Assembly: GCF_014290175.1 (NCBI RefSeq)
Contig: NZ_JACOOR010000005.1
Span: 1-64,000, forward strand
DNA from: Anaerosacchariphilus hominis
GTDB lineage: Bacteria > Bacillota > Clostridia > Lachnospirales > Lachnospiraceae
DNA: 64,000 nt
Reading direction: 5' to 3'
Shown: piece after piece, positions 34,591-41,924 of the stretch
Layout: each line of letters starts with the position of its first letter
How positions within the stretch are numbered: position 1 is the stretch's first letter
Translations under genes and position numbers: made by a program
The notes under the pieces: model-generated
Databases searched by the model: none
Told to the model about the DNA's origin: nothing
Seen by the model: only the letters and a program-made list of their open reading frames with translations

Positions 34591-35250
34591 TTACTTATCA
34601 TCACAAAATAACAGAACTATTGATTTATACAAGCAATACAGCCCTGTACTCAGAATCACAGCACCAACGATATCCGTAAACCAATGCACTCCTGCAACCA
34701 GTCTTCCAATCACCATAAATGTAGAAAAAATAATTGACATTACACTCACACATCTTCTGAATAGCAGATTTGTGCTTCTGCGATTCACCTGATATACCAA
34801 AGTAGGCATAACACTTAGTACAAGCAGCGTTGTAGATGATTGATAAGATGCCTCAAGCATCCCATCAATCAGAATTGGTCTGTAATTAATCGGAATCATC
34901 TCAAAAATCAGATATCCAAAAATCACTACTACATAATAAATACCAAGGAAAATCAAATCTCTGTCAACCTTAAAAAGACTTTTTCTTTTTATCAGTTGTA
35001 CGAAACCAACTCCACCAAATGTCATACATACAAATATCGGCACAAGACCTAACCAGTCGGTAATCGTATAGATTGCCATGTGTACTCCGGTAACTCTGTG
35101 AAACCAGCAGTTAAAGGTTGCGAATCCAATCTCTGTGCCCTTCGCCCCTGCTGACTGCACATCCACACATTGTATTAAACATGTCCAGGTTGCAAACATT
35201 ACAAGTAACACAGTTCCTAAAATTAATAACTTCTTTCCGTTTTTCTTCAT
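34591..35250 (-). CDS. PAP2-family phosphatase-like membrane protein
   Basis: A 219-residue protein with about six helices. The PAP2 signature is present in part: YQSSTTLLVLSVMPT (motif 2 Ser region) and RLVAGVHWFTDIVGA (motif 3, R-x5-H-x3-D). The motif 1 KxxxxxxRP is NYRP with no clear Lys. These enzymes remove phosphate from lipid phosphates at the membrane surface. The gene ends 30 bases before the split XRE gene and would have formed an operon with it and the hydrolase at 26,052. Confidence 0.75.
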   Translation of the reverse strand: MKKNGKKLLILGTVLLVMFATWTCLIQCVDVQSAGAKGTEIGFATFNCWFHRVTGVHMAIYTITDWLGLVPIFVCMTFGGVGFVQLIKRKSLFKVDRDLIFLGIYYVVVIFGYLIFEMIPINYRPILIDGMLEASYQSSTTLLVLSVMPTLVYQVNRRSTNLLFRRCVSVMSIIFSTFMVIGRLVAGVHWFTDIVGAVILSTGLYCLYKSIVLLFCDDK

Positions 35251-35405
35251 TTTGTTTTACCTTCCTTTTATTTTTTGCCTGTTGGCTGATTGGAAGGTAA
35301 CATATATTACGAAAAATAGTAAGAATCGTGCTGTCACATGAGAGACACCTATCGTGTCATCAGCTAAAACACTAGGCTTTCACCCGCTAAAAACAACATT
35401 TCCTA

Positions 35406-36045
35406 TCATCCGCCTTCACCCTCTGGCAGCAATGTAACCACATAGTAAATAATTCCAAATACAGCTATACTCCCCATCATAATACCAATCATCTGATTTA
35501 CACTTACCATATTTCCATGAAATACCGGATTGCAATCAAGAGTGTCTCTTATCGCTTCAACCATTTCATCCGGATAATGTTTTCTCTCCATCTCCCTGAA
35601 AACTCCGTGAAGCATATGATTCTTAATCAATGAAGTGGCATATGTACTCGGAAGATACGACAGTGCCTTCTGAAGACCTGAACCCAAATTTGAAATCGGC
35701 ATATAAGCACCACATATAAAACCATAACCTGCGCTGACAATGGTACCCACAGCCGAAAGCTGTCCCTGTGTTGTCAACGGAAAGCTAATGATACTTGAAA
35801 GCGTACTTCCAAACAGGACGAGCAATATCATATCAAATAAAACCCATAATACATCTGCTGCATTCATATACCATCCCATTTTAAGTAAATATCCCAGACA
35901 TAATACAAACGCAAGTCCATTGACCATCAATGAATTAGCAACTGTTGACAGAAAATATCCCAAATAGATTTTCCCCTGCTAACCGGTGAAACATTAAAAT
36001 CCTTCCTTGTTCCATTTGCCTTGTCCTGCACCATAGTCAGATTCA
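35406..36045 (-). pseudogene. ABC-2 permease, N-terminally truncated and frameshifted
   Basis: The frame 35,406-35,963 gives the C-terminal 185 residues of an ABC-2 permease (GFICGAYMPISNLGSGLQKA and four helices). Upstream, in another frame, NLTMVQDKANGTRKDFNVSP-VSRGK reads on into it; one missing A in the AAAA run at about 35,973 breaks the frame. The first half of the gene and its ATPase are absent. It is a relic. Confidence 0.7.
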
Positions 36046-36142
36046 CACAAAAAACTCAGTATTTCCACCTTTTCGTGCGCTTCCTGATAAAACAACAATA
36101 TTACTCCCTGCCTGTTGTTCCTCTCTTTCCTAATATAATCAC

Positions 36143-36189
36143 AAAAGACGCAGGCAATAAAAGTGCTGCTCTGCGTCTTAGCGTCTGGC
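36143..36189 (-). terminator. KTR-tail repeat and terminator, copy 2
   Basis: The 19-base tail is at 36,171-36,189. GACGCAG (36,147-36,153) pairs with CTGCGTC (36,171-36,177) and TTTT follows on the minus strand. It ends the 36,201-36,533 operon. Confidence 0.7.
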
Positions 36190-36200
36190 GTCTATCACTC

Positions 36201-36416
36201 TTAGTAATTAATCACTATCATTCTGCATTCTTCACAGCAGTTCGCTTCCACTCTTGTCCTGTGACTTGGTTTGAGTTTTGTTATTTCTACAAAACCCTCT
36301 GCGTTTTTTGCATTCTCAAAAACTCCAGGTACTTCATTTGCAAAGCTGAAAGCTCCGTCCTTACTGCTGAATAAATATCCTTTTCTCATTTCTTTACCAC
36401 ATTTTAAACACTTCAT
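36201..36416 (-). CDS. Small zinc-ribbon protein (DUF6487-like)
   Basis: A 71-residue protein with CLKCGKEMRKGYL at the start and NCCEECRMIVINY at the end, a split zinc knuckle as in DUF6487 proteins. Function unknown. GAAGGAGG precedes the ATG. It follows a 37-residue membrane peptide gene by 3 bases and shares its TetR-operated promoter. Confidence 0.75.
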   Translation of the reverse strand: MKCLKCGKEMRKGYLFSSKDGAFSFANEVPGVFENAKNAEGFVEITKLKPSHRTRVEANCCEECRMIVINY

Positions 36417-36419
36417 CTT

Positions 36420-36533
36420 CTAATCCTCCTTCTGTGCTTTCTTCTGCTCTTTCCAATTATGATATACACAGACAATTGCTAACACAATTCCTAATGTTAC
36501 AAATGGCAATGATGCCATAGTAAATTCTCTCAT
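36420..36533 (-). CDS. Single-helix membrane microprotein, 37 residues
   Basis: The frame runs from ATG at 36,531-36,533 to TAG. It has a short N-terminal part, one hydrophobic helix (SLPFVTLGIVLAIVCVYH) and a charged tail KEQKKAQKED. GGAGG lies 12 bases ahead of the start. It is the first gene after a strong promoter with two TetR operators, which supports expression. No family is known to me. Confidence 0.6.
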   Translation of the reverse strand: MREFTMASLPFVTLGIVLAIVCVYHNWKEQKKAQKED

Positions 36534-36558
36534 ATACTTATCTTACCTCCATTCTCTA

Positions 36559-36607
36559 GTTACCATTTGGTAACTTGCATTATGGTAACCAAACGGTAAC
36601 TTGTCAA
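36559..36607 (-). promoter_or_regulatory. Promoter with two TetR operators
   Basis: TTGACA (36,602-36,607), a 17-base spacer and CATAAT (36,579-36,584). GTAACCAAACGGTAAC (36,585-36,600) fills the spacer and GTTACCATTTGGTAAC (36,559-36,574) covers the start region. The motif is the same as at 25,677-25,718, so the TetR at 25,030 may act here. Confidence 0.8.
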
Positions 36608-36614
36608 TCTTTTT

Positions 36615-36824
36615 CTAATCTTCTATCACTTTTATCGGATGAGCATCCGAAACATAAATCATCGCATTATAAAGTTCTGCTGGAGATGCCCATACACGAT
36701 AGCCTCTTGGAAGAATTCTGTATAATGCACTGTATATTTCCCCTAAACTTCCCATCCAACTGCATTTAGATACCTCTTTCCAGAATACTATCCAGCCTAA
36801 GCAATACAATACTACGAGTATCAC
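36615..36824 (-). CDS. Possible small membrane protein, 69 residues
   Basis: The frame opens with GTG at 36,824 (a hydrophobic start ILVVLYCLGWIVFWKEV) and ends SDAHPIKVIED, with GYRVWASPAELYNAMIYV in between, which looks protein-like. There is no ideal ribosome binding site. It lies directly after a two-hairpin leader element, as the GNAT and TetR genes do. It could be a fragment of a longer gene. Confidence 0.4.
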   Translation of the reverse strand: MILVVLYCLGWIVFWKEVSKCSWMGSLGEIYSALYRILPRGYRVWASPAELYNAMIYVSDAHPIKVIED

Positions 36825-36830
36825 TCCTAT

Positions 36831-36917
36831 CCAACAGAGCGAGATACGCTTTGCGAATCTCGCTCTGATTAGCGGTCGTCAAATGCACTGCATAAATGCG
36901 TGCATTTTCCTCGTCGC
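36831..36917 (-). ncRNA. Two-hairpin leader element, copy 3
   Basis: Hairpin 1: AGAGCGAGAT, A, CGC-TTT-GCG, A, ATCTCGCTCT (36,836-36,866). Hairpin 2: AAATGCAC (36,881-36,888) with GTGCATTT (36,900-36,907). The A-CGC-TYY-GCG-A top of hairpin 1 and the order of parts match copies 1 and 2 although the stems differ. It lies between a KTR-tail terminator and the 36,824 frame. Confidence 0.55.
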
Positions 36918-36923
36918 CCTAAC

Positions 36924-36977
36924 AAAAAGACGCAGGCAAAAAACATTTCGTTTCTGCTCTGCGTCTTAGCGTCTGGC
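36924..36977 (-). terminator. KTR-tail repeat and terminator, copy 3
   Basis: The 19-base tail is at 36,959-36,977, overlapping the end of the KTR gene. GACGCAG (36,929-36,935) pairs with CTGCGTC (36,959-36,965) and TTTTT follows on the minus strand. Confidence 0.75.
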
Positions 36978-37148
36978 AATGGATTTGTAATCCACTATAT
37001 GATCCTTTACATTGATAATAAAACTTTCTTTACATTTTGGACAAAACAGCGGAAAATGTTTTAACTCCGTATCATCCAGTATCTGTGTCCGTGTCTTTGC
37101 ACCGCATACCGGACATAGTATCCATTTATCCGTTACTACTGCTTTCAT
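36966..37148 (-). CDS. Small Cys-rich KTR-domain protein
   Basis: A 60-residue zinc-ribbon protein with KWILCPVCGAKTRTQI and HFPLFCPKCKESFIINV. It is the same family as 24,839-25,015 and likewise directly follows a TetR gene. I chose the ATG at 37,146-37,148, giving a 23-base overlap with that TetR gene and a GGAGGTGA upstream; a start at 37,175 would overlap more. Confidence 0.78.
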   Translation of the reverse strand: MKAVVTDKWILCPVCGAKTRTQILDDTELKHFPLFCPKCKESFIINVKDHIVDYKSIARR

Positions 37149-37758
37149 CTGACCTGTCACCTCCTGATAAATCACATAAGGTGCTATCCTTCACACCTAA
37201 GCCTTTTAAATATGTCATACCTGTATTATGAAGCATATGATACATATTTTCTTTCGTATCCCTGACGATTCCTGATGCAATAAGGGTTCCTATCCCCTGT
37301 GTATACACCATCATTGTCATTGCAAAATCCATTACCTGTTTTGGTGTAATCCCAAGCAGTTCCGCCATCTCCTGATACATATTAGCGGCATCCTGATTAT
37401 TCGTCTGTAACTCGAAGCCTGTACTTAGTAACTGGCTTCGCTCTCCCGTGTAAAGGAAACGAAACAAATTAGGATTTTCTAATGCTAAGTCAATGGTTCC
37501 TTTTCCTCTTTGTTCGAATGTTGCAAGTTCGTTTTCATTCCGACTGTAATATTTATCCTCTACATACTGCTCCGCAAAAGGAATCAATTCCTCACGCAAT
37601 CCATCCATTCCACCAAACTGCCATGAAATCGGTGCTGTAGAGCAACCCAGTTCCCCGGCTACGGCTTTTATGTTAAGAGCGGCATATCCATTTTTTGAAA
37701 CAAGCTCCAGTGCAGCCTGCAGCATATCTTCTTTTTTTATTTTTGGACTACTTGGCAT
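37126..37758 (-). CDS. TetR-family regulator (WHG-domain type)
   Basis: A 210-residue protein with N-terminal HTH (LNIKAVAGELGCSTAPISWQ) and a C-terminal domain with FRFLYTGERSQ typical of TetR_C_13/WHG. It is not closely similar to the other TetRs here. A perfect 9-bp palindrome 30 bases upstream is a likely self-operator. Its gene is coupled to a KTR gene. Confidence 0.88.
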   Translation of the reverse strand: MPSSPKIKKEDMLQAALELVSKNGYAALNIKAVAGELGCSTAPISWQFGGMDGLREELIPFAEQYVEDKYYSRNENELATFEQRGKGTIDLALENPNLFRFLYTGERSQLLSTGFELQTNNQDAANMYQEMAELLGITPKQVMDFAMTMMVYTQGIGTLIASGIVRDTKENMYHMLHNTGMTYLKGLGVKDSTLCDLSGGDRSDESSSNG

Positions 37759-37786
37759 ATAAAATCTCCAATACCATAAATTAGTT

Positions 37787-37808
37787 TACTATAAACTTAT
37801 TTATAGTA
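37787..37808 (-). promoter_or_regulatory. Palindromic operator before TetR 37,126
   Basis: TACTATAAA (37,787-37,795) and TTTATAGTA (37,800-37,808) are a perfect inverted repeat with a 4-base centre, placed in the promoter region of the TetR gene. Confidence 0.65.
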
Positions 37809-37857
37809 TATCGCTTTATACATACATGTCAATGACAAGTATATATTTTTTCACTTT

Positions 37858-38484
37858 CTAAAACTTCATCCGATACAGTTCTATTCCAAGCACTGCATTA
37901 TACCCTGTCGCAGCAAACACACTGAACCTTTCAACAACCCCGAAATAATTCTTCGGTACAATATTCATTCCCATTGCTCCTACCATCATCACTCCAAGAG
38001 CAATTGCTGCAAAAATGCCATATGAACGGCAGCTTTTATCCTTTGCTCCGGCAATAATGATCAAAACCAGAGATACTATGGACAATAACACAACGATCAC
38101 TGTCGAAAAAATATGCATCTTATCCTGAAATGTTCCTGCATAGCCACTGTCACTTAAAGGAAACATGCCAAATCCCACTGCTGACACCCACTCCATAATC
38201 GTGAACAGATAGATGCCTACCCGCAGGAGTCTGTTTTTCTTACCCTGAATGCCTACGCATACCATCATTGCACACACCAGAGTACATACATTGTACAGAC
38301 TGCTTAGCTGGTTCCATAACCGAAGCGATGGTGCATTCGATGCGCTAAGATCACTTACCGCCTGTGCCATCCAGTCATAGCCCGGATATGCGAGCGGTGA
38401 AAATACAACCGCTGCTGTATATGACAAAAAAGCTGCTACTCCAAGTAATCCACAATAATTCCATAAACTCTTTTTCTTTATCAT
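37858..38484 (-). CDS. DUF998 membrane protein
   Basis: A 208-residue protein with six helices and the DUF998 pattern YDWMAQAVSDLSASNAPS, then VGIYLFTIMEWVSAVGFGMF. The function of the family is unknown. It overlaps the stop of the TetR gene at 38,481 by 4 bases (ATGA), so the two are translationally coupled and the regulator probably controls it. Confidence 0.85.
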   Translation of the reverse strand: MIKKKSLWNYCGLLGVAAFLSYTAAVVFSPLAYPGYDWMAQAVSDLSASNAPSLRLWNQLSSLYNVCTLVCAMMVCVGIQGKKNRLLRVGIYLFTIMEWVSAVGFGMFPLSDSGYAGTFQDKMHIFSTVIVVLLSIVSLVLIIIAGAKDKSCRSYGIFAAIALGVMMVGAMGMNIVPKNYFGVVERFSVFAATGYNAVLGIELYRMKF

Positions 38485-39086
38485 ACTGCATTCTCCTCAC
38501 AAAACCACTTCAGATAGTCGTCCAAAAGATTTTTATCTGTTTCATAGCTACACTTACCATTGCTCTGATCCAGTTTGTAATCCATCAGTCCATGTACGGT
38601 CATAGCAAAGCTTACTGCACTCATATCCGGATTTGTAAAATGAAGTAATTTATGTACTTCCATCGCATAAAACAGCTGCTTCGTTGCTATCATCATCTTA
38701 TCCGTCTCTTCTGCGACAATTTTGGCTGCCATGGGATTCAGGCTTCTTTCGGAATAGATAACCTTGTAGAAATTTAACATATGTTCCTGCTGGTTCATGT
38801 TAAAATATCCTCCGACCATCATCTTCAATATTTCCAAAGCACTCTTTCCGGCAAAAATGATCGTATAATCAATTGCGCCTATATTGGCGTTTTTCTTAGC
38901 CTCTTCTCGGAGGAATTGATACATTACTTCAACAAGCTCCTCTTTGGATGCAAAATGATTGTATAATGACGGTTTTTTTATCCCAACTTTGTCTGCAATC
39001 ATATTCATGGATACGTTACCAAGTCCTTTATTCGCCGCCAGCTCCAATGTAGCCATGATAATCTCTTTTTTTCTTGTATCACTCAT
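38481..39086 (-). CDS. TetR-family regulator
   Basis: A 201-residue protein with HTH VSMNMIADKVGIKKPSLYNH-FASKEELVE. It starts an operon with the DUF998 membrane protein. Its C-terminal domain is not assigned. A short inverted repeat AACTA/TAGTT lies at 39,133-39,150 in the upstream region. Confidence 0.88.
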   Translation of the reverse strand: MSDTRKKEIIMATLELAANKGLGNVSMNMIADKVGIKKPSLYNHFASKEELVEVMYQFLREEAKKNANIGAIDYTIIFAGKSALEILKMMVGGYFNMNQQEHMLNFYKVIYSERSLNPMAAKIVAEETDKMMIATKQLFYAMEVHKLLHFTNPDMSAVSFAMTVHGLMDYKLDQSNGKCSYETDKNLLDDYLKWFCEENAV

Positions 39087-39132
39087 TGTTTGTTTTAACC
39101 ATCTCCTATATATTACCTATTAGTTTTGTTTT

Positions 39133-39150
39133 AACTACCATTCGATAGTT
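39133..39150 (-). promoter_or_regulatory. Possible operator before TetR 38,481
   Basis: AACTA and TAGTT flank an 8-base centre and flanking TTAA repeats extend the symmetry. It is short, so only a suggestion. Confidence 0.35.
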
Positions 39151-39188
39151 TTAACATATCACACTGTTCTGCATAATTCAAGTACAGG

Positions 39189-39830
39189 TTAGCATAACTG
39201 TCCCGGCAGTTTCTTTTTCTCTTTATATGGAAACTGCTTATCAAACTCTTCTGCTTCCTGCTCATCTACAAGATAGCCTTCCGGTGTTGCATACTCTCCA
39301 GTAATCCCATCAAGATAACCAGGTACGAGTTCTTTACACAAAAAGAATGATGCATCTTCCCCCTCTGGCAATCCATGATAACGGATACCATACTCGCTTG
39401 CCTGCCTGAATCCACTTTTGCCATAAAAATCAATATTTCCTTCAAAGCATAGTGCTCCACAGCTAAGCTCTGCAGCTTTCTCCAATGAATAATCAAGCAG
39501 GATTTTACCATATCCTTTCCTCTTATATTCATTCTTAATACAGATTGGTCCCATCGTCATAATTGGGATATTTCTTCCATCATCCGCTTTAATACTCGTT
39601 CTCATAAACATATTCTGACCAATCAGCTTACCATCTTCATCATTTTCTTTAAGAAGCATCACAAAATCCAGTTCCGGAACAAATGCCGGATCATTTCTGA
39701 GCTGATGCAACACATAATGCTCCAGGCATCCTAGGCGGTATACATTCCAAAAGCTGTCTCTTACCAGATTTTCTACTTTTCGTTGTTCTTCCTTTTTCTC
39801 TAAACGAATCATAATATTACTTTTTTCCAT
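39189..39830 (-). CDS. GNAT N-acetyltransferase
   Basis: A 213-residue protein of the GNAT fold: the acetyl-CoA loop is GPICIKNEYKRKGYGKILLD (Q/RxxGxG/A as RKGYGK), and FEGNIDFYGKSGFRQASEYG follows. The acceptor is unknown. The frame extends 30 codons further, but that part is translated from the two-hairpin element, so I start at the ATG at 39,828-39,830 (GAGGACAT upstream). Confidence 0.83.
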   Translation of the reverse strand: MEKSNIMIRLEKKEEQRKVENLVRDSFWNVYRLGCLEHYVLHQLRNDPAFVPELDFVMLLKENDEDGKLIGQNMFMRTSIKADDGRNIPIMTMGPICIKNEYKRKGYGKILLDYSLEKAAELSCGALCFEGNIDFYGKSGFRQASEYGIRYHGLPEGEDASFFLCKELVPGYLDGITGEYATPEGYLVDEQEAEEFDKQFPYKEKKKLPGQLC

Positions 39831-39853
39831 TTCTTTTATGTCCTCTCTTAAAA

Positions 39854-39947
39854 CTATGAGAAACACGCTCCGCGAGTTTCTCAAGTTATCGCGGCAGTCG
39901 CCAAGGTCTCGTGCAAGCACGAACTTTGGCTCGTTGCACGCGTAAAT
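39854..39947 (-). ncRNA. Two-hairpin leader element, copy 1
   Basis: Hairpin 1: GAGAAAC, A, CGC-TCC-GCG, A, GTTTCTC (39,858-39,882). A conserved linker with TTATCGCGGCAGTCG follows. Hairpin 2: CCAAGGT (39,901-39,907) with ACTTTGG (39,923-39,929) and an inner TCGTGC/GCACGA. It ends 24 bases before the GNAT start codon on the minus strand and begins right after a terminator. Confidence 0.65.
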
Positions 39948-40009
39948 AAAAACCGATAATCCTGATTTTCAGTATCAGAATTAACGGCTCTGCGTCTTAA
40001 GCGTCTGGC
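39946..40009 (-). terminator. KTR-tail repeat and terminator, copy 4
   Basis: The tail at 39,990-40,009 has one extra A and no KTR gene left in front of it. CCGATAATCCTGAT (39,953-39,966) pairs with ATCAGAATTAACGG (39,974-39,987), and TTTTT follows on the minus strand. It ends the TetR gene at 40,017. Confidence 0.8.
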
Positions 40010-40016
40010 TCTTATT

Positions 40017-40610
40017 TTACTGCTTCATTTCTTCTACAATTTTGCCCATCATCTGTTCAAACTGACATTTTGCTTTCGTCTTATCTGTTGCTCCATCATA
40101 TACACTATAATAGAAAAACATATTTGCATAAAATTTAATTGCATTCTCTTCTGGATTTTTTATTTCCATATTTTTAAACAGATCCTTCACGTATTCTGCC
40201 GGTCCGGATACCAGATATTGCTGATATAAATTCTGCATCTCTTCACTGCGAAACTGCTCTATGGTCAGCATCTTCCGAAACGATGATGCAAAATCATCCT
40301 CTGTCCAGTATTCAAACATAGACTTACTGTATTCCACAAAATCATCCAATGATACTGTCTCATACTTTTCAGGCGTTTTCTCTTTATCCTCTTGTGGCAT
40401 ATCATATTCTGTTGCCTGTTCGCCATCCTGCTGCTCCATACGCTGCACAATACAGTCAAAAATGTCTCTTTTGCTTTTATAATGTCTGTATAATGCACCT
40501 TTTGTCATGTCAAGCTCTCCTGCTATCTGGCTGACAGAGACAGCCTCGTAGCCATCTCTGGCGAACAGATGCAGTGCCACAATTAATATTTCCTCTTTCC
40601 TATTACCCAT
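40017..40610 (-). CDS. TetR/AcrR-family regulator
   Basis: A 197-residue protein with HTH VSVSQIAGELDMTKGALYRH-YKSKRDIFD. It resembles TetR 25,030 along its length (SFRKMLTIEQFRSEEMQNLY versus CFRKMLTLEQYREPQMAQLY), so the two are paralogs. The ATG at 40,608-40,610 has GGAGG 8 bases ahead. Its transcript would carry the two-hairpin element as a leader of about 125 bases. Confidence 0.9.
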   Translation of the reverse strand: MGNRKEEILIVALHLFARDGYEAVSVSQIAGELDMTKGALYRHYKSKRDIFDCIVQRMEQQDGEQATEYDMPQEDKEKTPEKYETVSLDDFVEYSKSMFEYWTEDDFASSFRKMLTIEQFRSEEMQNLYQQYLVSGPAEYVKDLFKNMEIKNPEENAIKFYANMFFYYSVYDGATDKTKAKCQFEQMMGKIVEEMKQ

Positions 40611-40626
40611 GCACATTTCCTCCCAA

Positions 40627-40720
40627 CTATGAGAAACACGCTCCGCGAGTTTCTCAAGTTATCGCGGCAGTCGCCAAGGTCTTGTGCAAGCACAGACTTT
40701 TGCTCGTTGCTCGCGTAAAT
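40627..40720 (-). ncRNA. Two-hairpin leader element, copy 2
   Basis: The first 54 bases equal copy 1, with hairpin 1 at 40,631-40,655. Hairpin 2 (from 40,674) has changed TCGTGC/GCACGA to TTGTGC/GCACAG, keeping pairing. It lies between a clear promoter (40,745-40,773) and the TetR ribosome binding site, so it is transcribed as 5' UTR. Confidence 0.65.
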
Positions 40721-40723
40721 AAA

Positions 40724-40773
40724 TAAACGACCGTTTACATTTTTATAATAGTAAACGGTCGTTTATTTGTCAA
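40724..40773 (-). promoter_or_regulatory. Promoter and 15-bp operator repeat before TetR 40,017
   Basis: TTGACA (40,768-40,773), a 17-base spacer and TATTAT (40,745-40,750). TAAACGACCGTTTAC (40,724-40,738) and GTAAACGGTCGTTTA (40,751-40,765) form a perfect inverted repeat around the -10 box. Confidence 0.85.
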
Positions 40774-40793
40774 GACTTTTCTTTTTGTTTATA

Positions 40794-41561
40794 TTATCTC
40801 TTTTTGTAAATCAACAGCTCTGGATTTTCACCAGCTTTCTCATATGTACATACTAGAATAAAATCCATGCCTGCCAGAATACCGAAGCACCTGTCTCCTC
40901 CAAATTCAGACTCCAGTTGATTCCCCAGATAGGTTTTCTGATCATCAAGGAATTTCACTTTTTGTCCATTAGGCAAAGTATATTCCAGATTCACATAGTT
41001 CCCCACAAGTGCATTTAGTTTATCTACCCTTGGAAGTCCGTCTATATGCAGATCATTAATTTCATTTATCAATTGCTTTTTAAACTCTTCAAACTGCCCA
41101 TTGTCACTAAGTTCATCATACCTTTTCCAGTAATCTAACTTTGGAAGCATTTCTTTCAGATAAGTGCGTGCCTGTTCTTCGGTAAAGTTTTCATTTACCA
41201 TATTCTTTACACATACATCAATCAATTCATCCATATCATTATATGTGTATGTTCCATCTGCATAGCACCATTTACAATACTCCTCATTTAATGTGCCATC
41301 CTTATCACGTCCCAATATGGAATCATCATCAATTGGCATCCCGCAGCACTGGCAGATCAGCTTTCTGGGTTCTCCCAAAAGCGTATTGATTGAGACATCA
41401 AATTCTTTCGATAATAGCTTAAGTGTATCAGTATTGGGAATGGTATCACCATGTTCCCAGCGTGATACTGCCTGCCTTGTTACCATAATTTTATCTGCCA
41501 GCTCGTCTTGTGACATTCCTCTTTCCGTACGAAGTTTCAAAATAATATTTTTCGTTTCCAT
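40794..41561 (-). CDS. XRE regulator with zinc-ribbon and effector-like domain
   Basis: A 255-residue protein: XRE HTH at residues 5-60 (MSQDELADKIMVTRQAVSRW), then a zinc ribbon CQCCGMPI with YCKWCYADGTYTYNDMDEL (the Zn_ribbon_2 pattern), and a C-terminal part of unknown fold. The ATG at 41,559-41,561 has GGAGGTGA before it. The target is unknown. Confidence 0.85.
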   Translation of the reverse strand: METKNIILKLRTERGMSQDELADKIMVTRQAVSRWEHGDTIPNTDTLKLLSKEFDVSINTLLGEPRKLICQCCGMPIDDDSILGRDKDGTLNEEYCKWCYADGTYTYNDMDELIDVCVKNMVNENFTEEQARTYLKEMLPKLDYWKRYDELSDNGQFEEFKKQLINEINDLHIDGLPRVDKLNALVGNYVNLEYTLPNGQKVKFLDDQKTYLGNQLESEFGGDRCFGILAGMDFILVCTYEKAGENPELLIYKKR

Positions 41562-41685
41562 AGTCGTCACCTCCATAACCATATCATACAGATAAATTCA
41601 TGTTCTGAAAAGCAACCTGCTGTTGCCATACCCTGTCTATATGATTTAATTATCACTCTTTGGCCATGACTTTCTTGCACCAGGT

Positions 41686-41919
41686 TCATGTCTTACAGTG
41701 AGGACATTTTAAATATCTTGTACTCACAATATGCATTTCCATATTATATTGCATAAATGTTGGAGTAAACAGTTCATTACAATTCCTGCATTTAAAATAT
41801 CCTATCTTCCTGTCTCCCCACATTGCAACATATAATCCAACGCCGAACACACTTAACGCAATCATCATTAGCACAATCTTAATTGGTAATGCAATCACAT
41901 CTGTGTAAAAACAAACCAC
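41686..41919 (-). CDS. Small membrane zinc-ribbon protein, 5' end doubtful
   Basis: A frame of 77 codons with a hydrophobic helix (IVLMMIALSVFGVGLYVAMW) and a C-terminal zinc knuckle FKCRNCNELFTPTF with YLKCPHCKT. It opens with GTG at 41,919 and no clear binding site, directly at the junction with the AraC scrap, so its native 5' end was probably lost when the island formed. Confidence 0.5.
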   Translation of the reverse strand: MVCFYTDVIALPIKIVLMMIALSVFGVGLYVAMWGDRKIGYFKCRNCNELFTPTFMQYNMEMHIVSTRYLKCPHCKT

Positions 41920-41924
41920 TAATC

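Noticed and set aside
24798..40009. CRISPR-like array suggested by the four 19-base tails
   Set aside because: The copies are spread over 15 kb, are not evenly spaced, and lie at gene 3' ends with terminators.
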